Shown here piece by piece: positions 14,537 to 21,440 of a stretch of 23,021 nt of DNA. Positions within the stretch are counted from its first letter, which is position 1; each line of letters opens with the position of its first letter. The translations under genes and the position numbers were made by a program. Under the pieces are notes generated by a model that had not been told where the DNA came from, searched no databases, and saw only the letters and a list, made by a program, of their open reading frames with translations. Source of the stretch: CAZHJG01 sp964533425 (GTDB lineage: Bacteria > Patescibacteriota > Saccharimonadia > Saccharimonadales > UBA4665); contig CAZHJG010000014.1 in NCBI GenBank assembly GCA_964533425.1, forward strand, positions 1-23,021, given 5' to 3'.

Positions 14537-15259
14537 CTAGACTGCTCCGGGACCCGCCGGCGGTTGTTGCTGTGGGAAATCAGGGTATTGAGATGGCTGG
14601 GGTGGCTGGGGTGGTTGCTGAGGAGTTGGTGGCGGTGGCCCAAACGGATCAGGACCAGGTGCCGGCGGCTGGGCTGGAGTCGGAGCTGGCATTGGCGGCG
14701 TGGGTGGCACCGGTGAAGTTTGGGGCATACCACCTGCCGGCTGCGGATAGGGATCAGCCGGAGCTTGAGGCGGAGGTGGTGCCATCGGATCAGGCGATGG
14801 AGCCGGTGGAAAAGGCTCTGAAGCCGGTGGCGGCGCGGGGGTTGCTTGAGGCGCAGGCGGATATGCCGGATCAACTGGGGTTGGCCCGGATGTCCCAGGT
14901 GCTGGGGCCTGAACCTCAGCCGGGGCCGGTGGCGCTTGAGCCGCGGCCGCCTGACTGGCAGACAGAATCTGGGGAGCCGTCTGCTTAACCTCGGCTTTAA
15001 GCTTGTCGAATTCTTCCTGCACAATATCCTTATAATTCGGAAAGTTGGTTTCCAGCCATTTGAAGGCGCCCGCGTCATCCTTGGCCTCGAAGTACTGTTC
15101 AAATTCATCAAGCTGCTCGTTACTCATCTGATCCGCCAGGCGGATACCAACGCGCATCTCCAGCGTTTCGTAAATATGCCTAAGGAAGCTGTTCTTCTCG
15201 GCCGGTGGCAGGCTAGCCAATCCGACTTCTTCAAGCAAACTATTATCGATTTTCAGCAT
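14537..15259 (-). CDS. DUF5663-like protein with long Pro-rich tail
   Basis: 240 aa from MLKIDNSLLEEVGL. Residues 1 to about 90 are a helical domain (LLEEVGLASLPPAEKNSFL, ETLEMRVGIRLADQM, FKWLETNFPNYKDIVQEEF) that resembles the small CPR domain called DUF5663; this is from memory. From about residue 100 to the end it is almost pure Pro/Ala/Gln/Gly with PAP and PPP runs, so it is disordered. I chose the ATG at 15259 because aaagga lies at the right distance; an upstream GTG would lie on that site. It follows infB on the same strand with its own probable extended -10 promoter. Its function is unknown. Confidence 0.75.
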   Translation of the reverse strand: MLKIDNSLLEEVGLASLPPAEKNSFLRHIYETLEMRVGIRLADQMSNEQLDEFEQYFEAKDDAGAFKWLETNFPNYKDIVQEEFDKLKAEVKQTAPQILSASQAAAAQAPPAPAEVQAPAPGTSGPTPVDPAYPPAPQATPAPPPASEPFPPAPSPDPMAPPPPQAPADPYPQPAGGMPQTSPVPPTPPMPAPTPAQPPAPGPDPFGPPPPTPQQPPQPPQPSQYPDFPQQQPPAGPGAV

Positions 15260-15279
15260 AGACAGTCCTTTCACTTTTC

Positions 15280-15288
15280 ATTGTATCA
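15280..15288 (-). promoter_or_regulatory. Extended -10 promoter candidate
   Basis: Minus strand TGATACAAT: an extended TG (15287-15288) with -10 TACAAT (15280-15285), about 20 nt before the start of the DUF5663-like gene. Confidence 0.4.
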
Positions 15289-15323
15289 CCAAGTGCTGGG
15301 AATATAACACGGGTGCGCTGGCT

Positions 15324-17111
15324 TTAAAGCTGGCGCTGAATGGCCTCGCGGGTGAAGGCTTCGATGCGATCACCTTCTTGTAGCTCTAGTCGCTTGGGCG
15401 TCGTCAGGCTCATACCGCACATTTCACCTGCTTGCACTTCTTTGGCGTCAGTCGGTCCGCGCTTTAAGCCGGTAATCTGGACTTCCATCAGCTCCTCATC
15501 GCCGCGATACACCTTAGCCAAGGCTGGCGCCCTCAGCTTACCCTTGGTGACTTCACCGCCACAGATGACCTCACCCTTTGTCGTCTTAAATATACCTTTT
15601 ACGATTAACCTGCCAAGATCCTTCTCCACGATTTCAGGGCTAAGTCGATCAGAAAGTTCATTTTTAACATCATCTATGAGTTCATAAATGACTTTGTAGA
15701 GACGAACTTTCACCTTGTCTCGGGAAGCCTGCTGCTTGCTGCTGGTTGGCAAGTCAACGTTAAAACCGTAGACAATGGCACCTGAGCTATGAGCTAGATG
15801 CAAATCGTTTTCAGTTATGGGCCCCACGCCGGTGCCGACAAACCGCACCGAAACCTCTTCGGTACCCAATGCTTTCAGACTATCAACTACAGAAGTCAAT
15901 GAGCCTTGCACATCGGCTTTGACAATAACGTTCAGCTCTTGCAGCTGCCGATCACGGTTTATCAGGCGGATCAGTTCGGAGCTGCCGATGTCCATGCGAC
16001 CGTTGGCGGCCTGCTTTTCGGTAGCCGTGGCGTTGACTTGGGCCCGCGCCTCTTTTTCGTTGGCTACGACAGTAAATTCATCGCCGAACTCCGGCAATAC
16101 CTTGAAGCCGCTAATGGTCACCGGCATCGATGGCGTAGCGACTTTGAGCGGTTTGCCTTCGGTGGTTTCCAGATTACGAATCTTGGCATAACTACTGCCG
16201 GCTACAATAAACTGACCTGGCTGAAGCGTGCCGGCTTCGATCAGCGCGTTGGCCACCGGGCCCCGGCCCTGCTCCACGTGCGCTTCGATAATCAGGCCCC
16301 GGCCCGGCACATGCGTGTCGGCCTTCAGCTCCTCCACGTCGGTCACAAGCAAAATCATGTCGAGCAACTCCGGAATACCTTTTTGCGTTTTGGCCGATAC
16401 TGGCAGTACTGTTGTGTCGCCACCCCAGTCTTCTGGCATTAAATTATTCTCGGCCAGCTGCTGCTTCAGCCGATTGATATCGGCGCCTTCTTTGTCAATC
16501 TTATTGGCCGCCACCAAAATCTTCACGCCTGCTTTGTTGGCAAAGCGAATTGCTTCTAACGTTTGCGGTTTGACGCCATCGTCGGCAGCTACCACCAGCA
16601 CCACAATGTCGGTCAATAACGCGCCGTGTTCCCGGATAGCCGCGAAGGCCTCATGGCCCGGCGTATCCAGAAAAGTAATCGTCCGGCCGTTATGCTCAAT
16701 CTGATAAGCCGAAATATGCTGCGTGATACCGCCGGCTTCGCCCTTAGCAATGCTGGCGCTGCGGATAGCGTCCAGCAAGCTGGTCTTACCGTGGTCAACA
16801 TGCCCCATCACCGCCACCACCGGCGGCCGGGCTTCAGCTTTGTCGCTGGCTTCGGGTTTTTTGTGTGCCGGGGTTGTTGTCTCGGCGGCTTTCAGCTTTG
16901 TGAGCTGCACATCAAGGCCAAGCTCCTCCACGATGATCTGGGCCGTATCAAAGTCAATCCGCTCATTCACGGTCGCCATGACGCCGTTCTTCATGAGCTC
17001 GCCAATCAGGCGCGCCACTGGGATAGATAACCGCTCAGCCAGGGTACCGACGGTGATCATATCTTCGATTTCGATGGTTGTTTGAGTCGATTGTTCGGTT
17101 TGTTCTGCCAT
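15324..17111 (-). CDS. infB: Translation initiation factor IF-2
   Basis: GTPase that brings formyl-Met-tRNA to the 30S subunit; 595 aa, short compared with many bacterial IF-2 proteins of 700-900. It has a single IF2_N domain (residues 17-70, ITVGTLAERLSIPVARLIGE) and a linker of only about 25 residues. The G domain follows with GHVDHGKT (103-110), DTPGHEAF (149-156) and NKID (203-206). The beta-barrel and C-terminal fMet-binding domains run to the end (GEMCGMSLTTPKRLELQEGD). The start has an aaaggag site. rpsA lies 50 nt upstream on the same strand, so the two may share a transcript. Confidence 0.97.
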   Translation of the reverse strand: MAEQTEQSTQTTIEIEDMITVGTLAERLSIPVARLIGELMKNGVMATVNERIDFDTAQIIVEELGLDVQLTKLKAAETTTPAHKKPEASDKAEARPPVVAVMGHVDHGKTSLLDAIRSASIAKGEAGGITQHISAYQIEHNGRTITFLDTPGHEAFAAIREHGALLTDIVVLVVAADDGVKPQTLEAIRFANKAGVKILVAANKIDKEGADINRLKQQLAENNLMPEDWGGDTTVLPVSAKTQKGIPELLDMILLVTDVEELKADTHVPGRGLIIEAHVEQGRGPVANALIEAGTLQPGQFIVAGSSYAKIRNLETTEGKPLKVATPSMPVTISGFKVLPEFGDEFTVVANEKEARAQVNATATEKQAANGRMDIGSSELIRLINRDRQLQELNVIVKADVQGSLTSVVDSLKALGTEEVSVRFVGTGVGPITENDLHLAHSSGAIVYGFNVDLPTSSKQQASRDKVKVRLYKVIYELIDDVKNELSDRLSPEIVEKDLGRLIVKGIFKTTKGEVICGGEVTKGKLRAPALAKVYRGDEELMEVQITGLKRGPTDAKEVQAGEMCGMSLTTPKRLELQEGDRIEAFTREAIQRQL

Positions 17112-17161
17112 CCGTCGTCACTCCTTTCTGGCCTTGCAGCCGGTTATCTTAGGTACGCATA

Positions 17162-18247
17162 CTATTTCTTGGGCTTGGTTGTCTTAGCTTTGGCTTCTTT
17201 GAGGCTCAAGGCAATCTTACGGTTCTCGGTATCGATATCTAGCACTTTGAACTCTTTCTTCTCGTTCAGCTGGAAGAGCTTCTCGGGGTCAACTGCCTCG
17301 TCGTCGCTCATTTCACTGACATGCACCAGTGCTTCAACACTCGGGCTCAGCTGCACGAAGGCACCAAACGGTGTGATGCGGGTAACTTTACCCTCAACCA
17401 CGTCGCCCTTCTTGAAAGCCTTGACCTGCTCCAGCCAAGGGTCCTCAGACATCTGCTTGAGGCTTAAGCTTAGCCGATCTTTGTCGATAGCAATGATCTT
17501 AGCCTTGACGGTCTCACCAACTTTCACATAATTTCGCGGATTATCAACCCGCTCCCAGGAAATTTCAGAGATGTGAATCAGGCCTTCGATGCCGTCCACG
17601 TTCACGAAGGCGCCGAAGTCAATCACGCCGGTGACCACGCCCTCAACCACGTCGCCGACCTTCAGCTCGCTGAAGCGGGCTTGCATGTCATCTTTGACAG
17701 CTTCCTTCTCAGAGAAAATCAGCTTGTTGTCCTTGCGGCTGACGTCGAGGATGCGCACGCGCAGTGGTTTATTAGTCAGAGCGTGCAGTTTCTGCAAAAT
17801 CTCATCCTTATCAGCACCCGATACGCGTGGATAGTGCCCGGCCGCCAGCTGGCTCACCGGCAAGAAGCCGCGGATGCCTTCGAGCTCGACCAGCAGGCCG
17901 CCTCGGTTGGCGTCATAGGGTACGATTTCGACAATTTCGCTGGCCTCGAAGACGCGCTGCAGCTCGTCCCAGCCGCGATCTTTGACCGCGCGCTTCATGC
18001 TCAGCAGGGCGTGGCCTTCGTCCATCTCCGGGTCAATAACACTGACCGTAATGGTCTGGCCCACTTCTAAAGTGTGGCCGTGGCCGATCTCCCGGCGCAA
18101 AACTACGCCGACTCCTCGAGCGTCGAGATCTACCCAGATCTCGTTTTTCTTGACCGCTGTGACCGTGCCTTCCACGACTTCACCGGCCGTCAAACTGTCG
18201 ATGTCGCTGCCGGCCAGCAGCTCATCCATGGTTACTACTTTTGACAT
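17162..18247 (-). CDS. rpsA: Small ribosomal subunit protein bS1 (four S1 domains)
   Basis: 361 aa with four S1 RNA-binding repeats at about residues 20-90, 105-175, 195-265 and 280-350. The last two are the most canonical (GVIDFGAFVNVDGIEGLIHIS and ITPFGAFVQLSPSVEALVHVS). The tail is Lys-rich. This is the four-domain form, not the six-domain E. coli form. An aaggagg site lies 12 nt before the ATG. A second ATG sits 1 nt after the aaggagg in another frame and would encode only 11 codons; it is too close to be used. The leader holds a stem structure and a strong promoter. Confidence 0.95.
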   Translation of the reverse strand: MSKVVTMDELLAGSDIDSLTAGEVVEGTVTAVKKNEIWVDLDARGVGVVLRREIGHGHTLEVGQTITVSVIDPEMDEGHALLSMKRAVKDRGWDELQRVFEASEIVEIVPYDANRGGLLVELEGIRGFLPVSQLAAGHYPRVSGADKDEILQKLHALTNKPLRVRILDVSRKDNKLIFSEKEAVKDDMQARFSELKVGDVVEGVVTGVIDFGAFVNVDGIEGLIHISEISWERVDNPRNYVKVGETVKAKIIAIDKDRLSLSLKQMSEDPWLEQVKAFKKGDVVEGKVTRITPFGAFVQLSPSVEALVHVSEMSDDEAVDPEKLFQLNEKKEFKVLDIDTENRKIALSLKEAKAKTTKPKK

Positions 18248-18281
18248 GTTCTAACATGCCTCCTTCAAATGTATTTCTTCA

Positions 18282-18339
18282 ATCAGCAAAGGAGAACTTC
18301 TCCCGAACGCTCCCCCTCAAACCGAGTTATATTGCTGAT
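18282..18339 (-). other. Structured leader of rpsA
   Basis: The arms ATCAGCAA (18282-18289) and TTGCTGAT (18332-18339) are perfect complements. They enclose the near-perfect palindrome GGAGAACTTCTCC (18291-18303). The structure lies between the promoter and the ribosome binding site, where a protein-binding autoregulatory element of S1 would be expected. That role is inference. Confidence 0.5.
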
Positions 18340-18354
18340 CGTAAGATTACCTAT

Positions 18355-18404
18355 ATTATATCTGATGAAACTCCTTAAGTAAAGTGATAGCCGATGGCTA
18401 TCAC
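18355..18404 (-). promoter_or_regulatory. Promoter of rpsA with adjacent palindrome
   Basis: Minus strand: -35 TTTACT (18378-18383), a 17-nt spacer and a perfect -10 TATAAT (18355-18360). A perfect 9-bp hairpin GTGATAGCC-GAT-GGCTATCAC (18384-18404) abuts the -35 and could be an operator. Confidence 0.75.
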
Positions 18405-18413
18405 TCATTTGCC

Positions 18414-18518
18414 GTTTACCATTATCCATTAGCCGTTACACCCGAACTGCGCTTCAATGGCTACAGGCTAATGGTAAATGTATGGCTCATGGTAAATGGC
18501 TAATGGATAATGGTAAAC
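18414..18518. repeat. 21-bp perfect inverted repeat of TAATGG-like words before the ROK gene
   Basis: The arm 18414-18434 (GTTTACCATTATCC...) is the exact complement of 18498-18518. The 63-nt centre again contains CTAATGGTAAAT and CATGGTAAAT, so the right side is a run of degenerate words (TAATGG, GGTAAA, GGCT). It lies in a divergent spacer and ends 7 nt before the ROK start codon, so it is not simply a terminator. Confidence 0.85.
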
Positions 18519-18525
18519 TAGCCCT

Positions 18526-19365
18526 ATGTACATGGGGATTGATGTAGGAGGCACCAAGACTTTGGTGGCCACACTGAATAATGACGGAGTCATTACCGAG
18601 CAAGTCAAATTCCCCACCCCTAAAACCTACGACGAATTCCTGGAACAACTGGCGGCTACCCTTAAGACGTTCAAGGTTACCGACTTCAGGGCCGGCGGCA
18701 TCGCCATTCCCGGAGAAATTGAGCGCCATCATGGGCGAGTGCTATGGCTCGGCAATCTAGAGCATTGGAGTAAACACATTCCAATTCCGGTTCAGCATGA
18801 TGTAGAAAAGATCACCCACTGCCCGATGGTCATCGAAAATGACGCTAAACTGGGTGGCCTGTCGGAAGCCCGCCTGGTAAAAGACGAATTCTCTAAGGTG
18901 TTGTACGTGACAGTCAGCACCGGCATCGGCACCGCCCTGATTGTTGACGATGTGATCGACACCGCGTTTGGGGACGGCGGCGGCCGGGTATTGCTCATGG
19001 AGCACCGCGGGCAGATGGTTCCCTGGGAGAGTTTTGCCTCTGGTCGAGCCATTGTCGAGCGCTACCACAAGAAAGCCATGGAGATTAACGACGAAGTCAC
19101 TTGGCGCAAGATCTGTCGTGATCTGGCGAAGGGCCTTATTGAGTTGATTGCCGTGACCGAACCCGAGGTTATCATCATTGGGGGTAGTGTCGGTGCTTAC
19201 TTTGAGCGCTATGGCAAACTACTGCACGAAGAGCTGAAGCGCTATCACCTGCCCCTGGTACCCATTCCAGCGCTCCGTGAAGCCCAGCGCCCTGAAGAAG
19301 CCGTCGTCTATGGTTGCTACGATCTCGCCAAACAGGTATATGGACATGCAAGCGTTAATAGCTGA
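18526..19365 (+). CDS. ROK-family sugar kinase
   Basis: 279 aa. It begins MYMGIDVGGTKTLVATL with the phosphate-1 loop. It contains VIENDAKLGGLSEA with the catalytic ENDA motif, VSTGIGTALIV (phosphate 2) and a late VIIIGGSVGAYFERY (adenosine loop). The family's H-x-CxCGxxGC zinc loop is missing: that region reads MEHRGQMVPWESFASGRAI. ROK members include glucokinase, N-acyl-hexosamine kinases and repressors; no DNA-binding domain is present, so a kinase is more likely. A second in-frame Met is two codons in. There is no Shine-Dalgarno; GATAAT at 18505-18510 may be the -10. The 3' end overlaps the next gene by 26 nt. Confidence 0.85.
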   Translation: MYMGIDVGGTKTLVATLNNDGVITEQVKFPTPKTYDEFLEQLAATLKTFKVTDFRAGGIAIPGEIERHHGRVLWLGNLEHWSKHIPIPVQHDVEKITHCPMVIENDAKLGGLSEARLVKDEFSKVLYVTVSTGIGTALIVDDVIDTAFGDGGGRVLLMEHRGQMVPWESFASGRAIVERYHKKAMEINDEVTWRKICRDLAKGLIELIAVTEPEVIIIGGSVGAYFERYGKLLHEELKRYHLPLVPIPALREAQRPEEAVVYGCYDLAKQVYGHASVNS

Positions 19366-19843
19366 GCTGCAGCAGCAATACCCCGGCCTGCGTTTTAAGG
19401 CCGGTAAGCAGTTCTGCTGGTCGCCGGAGACGGGTGAAGTCTTTTATAAAACCAATGCTACCAGCCAACAGGCGGCCTGGTCACTACTGCACGAAACCGG
19501 CCATGCCCTGCTCGGACATACCAGCTACCGAGCGGACTTTGAACTGTTACGCATGGAAATTGACGCCTGGCAAAAAGCCCGCGAATTAGCTGCCAGCTTT
19601 GAGCTCACCATCGATGAAGACCACATTGAGGACTGCCTCGACACCTACCGCGACTGGCTGTACAAGCGCAGCATCTGTCCAAAATGCACCACAAAGTGCC
19701 TCCAACAGGGAGACTTTGTCCACTATCGTTGTTTTAATTGCAGCACTACCTGGCGAGTCACGACCAGCCGCTTTTGCCGCGCTTACCGAAGTACTAAGAA
19801 CGTCGCCCAGCCAACTGTTTTGCACGTAACTTCCGAGTTCTAG
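19340..19843 (+). CDS. HExxH metallopeptidase-like protein with zinc ribbon
   Basis: 167 aa from MDMQALIAEL. HETGHALLGH at 51-60 is a zincin motif as in ImmA/IrrE (M78) peptidases. RMEIDAWQKARELA (71-84) fits the downstream helix carrying the third Glu ligand. The C-terminal third has a zinc ribbon (CPKC at 113-116, CFNC at 131-134). I prefer the ATG at 19340 inside the end of the ROK gene; the longer GTG frame from 19277 would overlap much more. Coupled translation with ROK is likely. Its last 50 nt overlap the end of the convergent gene 19794-20459. M78 peptidases often cleave repressors, but no partner regulator is adjacent. Confidence 0.75.
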   Translation: MDMQALIAELQQQYPGLRFKAGKQFCWSPETGEVFYKTNATSQQAAWSLLHETGHALLGHTSYRADFELLRMEIDAWQKARELAASFELTIDEDHIEDCLDTYRDWLYKRSICPKCTTKCLQQGDFVHYRCFNCSTTWRVTTSRFCRAYRSTKNVAQPTVLHVTSEF

Positions 19844-20459
19844 CCGACTTCAGGAGTTGGGGGCTGAAGATAGGCCCCAGCTTGGTTTTAGAGGGTAAAT
19901 TTCCGACTTCAGACGCAATACCGCCGAGCGCCCGGATATTACGTTCGTGTCGCTCATCTTTTATGGTGCTATGAGCTAAGGCAACTCGCCCAAACTCCTC
20001 ATTATCTCGCCAGATCCGCGCCCGCTCATCAGGCGACAACCCGTAGTGCTTATTGGCAGCACCTATGAAATCTCGCCGCTCGTCCAAAAGGGGCTCGCAA
20101 AACGCAAAAGCAACAACTAAACGAGGGAGATAGCCAGAAGCCGTTAGCGTCACAACTGGCTGCGTTTCCGGCTCACGCCGTGAAGGGTACATACTGGTAA
20201 CTTCTTGTGCCTCTTGAAGAAAGGTAATCGTTCCCTGCCAGTACCGCTCTTCGCCTATCTCAAGCTTTAAGGCTTTGGACTCGTCAGCCGCGATCACAGG
20301 CATGGACAAGCGATGGTACCAGCGGAGCCCATGATGTGAGTTCAAATGAACGGGCAGCTCACTGATTGCGTCCAGTCTATTACATAAAGCGTCAAGATGC
20401 CCTCGTCCGATATTTTGTACGTCACGCACAAAAGACAAAGGCGGTATGGTTTCCGTCAT
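19794..20459 (-). CDS. Hypothetical protein
   Basis: 221 aa, soluble, with no signal peptide or membrane helix. The central segment (SGYLPRLVVAFAFCEPLLD, FIGAANKHYGLSPDERARIW) is helical and the C-terminus is very basic (SARTRKLRAKQLAGRRS). I do not recognise the family. It starts MTETIPPLSF with a weak gagg site. The last 50 nt are antisense to the end of the HExxH gene, so both mRNAs are complementary at their 3' ends. Confidence 0.65.
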   Translation of the reverse strand: MTETIPPLSFVRDVQNIGRGHLDALCNRLDAISELPVHLNSHHGLRWYHRLSMPVIAADESKALKLEIGEERYWQGTITFLQEAQEVTSMYPSRREPETQPVVTLTASGYLPRLVVAFAFCEPLLDERRDFIGAANKHYGLSPDERARIWRDNEEFGRVALAHSTIKDERHERNIRALGGIASEVGNLPSKTKLGPIFSPQLLKSARTRKLRAKQLAGRRS

Positions 20460-20511
20460 GGCCTCAGCATATTGGAAAATATATTTCTGGTAAGTTATTT
20501 TTATTACATAA

Positions 20512-20541
20512 AAATCCCCGCCCTATATTAGACGGGGATTT
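20512..20541 (-). terminator. Intrinsic terminator of the first KGG gene
   Basis: AAATCCCCG (20512-20520) pairs with CGGGGATTT (20533-20541). Read on the minus strand the stem is followed by a T run (ATTTTTA). It lies downstream of the KGG gene at 20582-20779. Confidence 0.8.
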
Positions 20542-20544
20542 CCA

Positions 20545-20572
20545 AAGATCCAAGATCTAAGATCTAAGATCC
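20545..20572. repeat. Four tandem copies of AAGATCT/C
   Basis: Four consecutive 7-mers AAGATCC, AAGATCT, AAGATCT, AAGATCC, lying between the KGG stop codon and the terminator. It resembles the block at 2392-2426. Confidence 0.8.
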
Positions 20573-20581
20573 GAAAACTGC

Positions 20582-20779
20582 CTAAACAGTTTTCTTAGTG
20601 CGCCGCGAAATGCGGCCACCAAGTGCACCAGCCTTGCGAGCTAGTTCACGGTTAGCGGCAAAGCCGCCAGTAGTGCCGAGCTTACCGCCCTTGGCACCGA
20701 TACGGGCGTAAAAATCAGCGCCGTACTTTTTCTTGTTGGTTGCGGCGGCGGCTTGGCCACCAGCCTTAGTACCTGCCAT
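20582..20779 (-). CDS. KGG-repeat small protein (stress-induced type)
   Basis: 65 aa, basic and Gly/Ala-rich. It has the signature FYARIGAKGGKLGTTGGFAA with the KGG motif and a second GALGGRISRRTKK, as in small bacterial stress-induced KGG/GsiB-like proteins. The start has a caaggagg site. It is preceded by a leader of about 240 nt holding hairpin element copy 3 and another stable hairpin, and by a strong promoter. It is a paralogue of the protein at 21124-21318. Its role is probably hydrophilic protection or DNA association under stress, but is not established. Confidence 0.88.
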   Translation of the reverse strand: MAGTKAGGQAAAATNKKKYGADFYARIGAKGGKLGTTGGFAANRELARKAGALGGRISRRTKKTV

Positions 20780-20813
20780 AAGATAATCCTCCTTGGCTTA
20801 ATGGCGCTTCCGT

Positions 20814-20915
20814 ACAGTAGTACATTGCGGGCGAAAAAGCTGCGCGCTTCATTGCGCCGTACAGTAAGTACGACTCCATTCCGTGCTCGTTTTTCATCCC
20901 ACACTGCACCACTGT
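20814..20915 (-). repeat. Hairpin element, copy 3 of the GTGCAGT/AATGTAC family
   Basis: On the minus strand the core runs from GTGCAGT (20903-20909) to AATGTAC (20820-20826), 90 nt. The outer arms ACAGT (20911-20915) and ACTGT (20814-20818) pair, with a G.T pair just inside. The G.A mismatch is conserved and is followed by TGTGGG pairing with CCCGCA. The apical stem CGTAC/GTACG is at 20858-20872. It lies in sense orientation in the leader of the KGG gene, 35 nt before its start codon. Confidence 0.88.
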
Positions 20916-20940
20916 CCGAAACCGCGTACAATGGTGAGCG

Positions 20941-20994
20941 TCTCTCGAGAGAAATAAAGAGGGCTCGCCGATCCCACTCGATCGGAAAACCCTC
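20941..20994 (-). promoter_or_regulatory. KGG leader hairpin, possible attenuator, plus palindrome
   Basis: GAGGG...CCGATC pairs with GATCGG...CCCTC across 20959-20994. On the minus strand the stem is followed by TTTATTT, so it could act as a premature terminator. The perfect palindrome TCTCTCGAGAGA (20941-20952) follows. Confidence 0.5.
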
Positions 20995-21017
20995 GTCTTT
21001 CTTTCGAAACTATGCTT

Positions 21018-21046
21018 ATGATATCACGCTATTGTTTATAAGTCAA
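21018..21046 (-). promoter_or_regulatory. Promoter of the first KGG gene
   Basis: Minus strand: -35 TTGACT (21041-21046), a 17-nt spacer and -10 TATCAT (21018-21023). A block GATAyCATAA followed by TTCGAA is shared with the region upstream of the second KGG gene (about 21380-21403). Confidence 0.75.
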
Positions 21047-21078
21047 TAAGCTTGTATTTAATTTAATAGTCATTTAAG

Positions 21079-21105
21079 AACCGGCAGCCTGGTCAGCTGC
21101 CGGTT
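21079..21105 (-). terminator. Terminator hairpin of the second KGG gene
   Basis: A perfect 10-bp stem AACCGGCAGC/GCTGCCGGTT with a 7-nt loop lies 19 nt past the stop at 21124. The following T run on the minus strand is weak (TTCTTAAAT). Confidence 0.65.
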
Positions 21106-21123
21106 AGTAGTCATAGATCACTT

Positions 21124-21318
21124 CTAGTGACGACGTGAGCGTGCACCTCCGACCGCACCCCAATAACTGGCGCGCTTGCGACCTTCAGACCCGGCCGCAA
21201 AGCCACCGGTGTGGCCCATCTGCCCGCCTTTGCGCCCAATCTTGGCATAAAAGTCAGGCCCATACTTTTGCTTGTTTTTTTGTGCCGCTAAACGGCCCCC
21301 TTTGGCTGTTCCCGCCAT
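21124..21318 (-). CDS. KGG-repeat small protein (paralogue)
   Basis: 64 aa. MAGTAKGGRLAAQKNKQKYG and then FYAKIGRKGGQMGHTGGFAA match the protein at 20582-20779 over the whole N-terminal two thirds. The tail differs (YWGAVGGARSRRH). The ribosome binding site context caaggaggata is nearly the same as in its paralogue. This points to a local duplication or two members of a larger family. The leader is short and lacks the hairpin element found at the other copy. Confidence 0.87.
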   Translation of the reverse strand: MAGTAKGGRLAAQKNKQKYGPDFYAKIGRKGGQMGHTGGFAAGSEGRKRASYWGAVGGARSRRH

Positions 21319-21440
21319 ACGTATATCCTCCTTGCCGAAGTTATTTACTGAATACCGCCATACATTAAATCTGGCTCGTTACTTCGAACATGGTTATGGT
21401 ATCGCAAGAAGCTAATGCTCGGCTGTAAGAAATCAAACGA

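Noticed and set aside
14311..14988. Plus-strand frame of 225 codons
   Set aside because: Antisense to the Pro-rich tail; low-complexity codons leave the opposite strand open by composition.
18248..18255. Upstream ATG of an 11-codon frame overlapping rpsA
   Set aside because: Only 1 nt from the Shine-Dalgarno, too close for initiation.
19277..19339. GTG-started longer version of the HExxH protein
   Set aside because: It would overlap ROK coding sequence by 89 nt without a ribosome site; the ATG at 19340 fits the domain start better.
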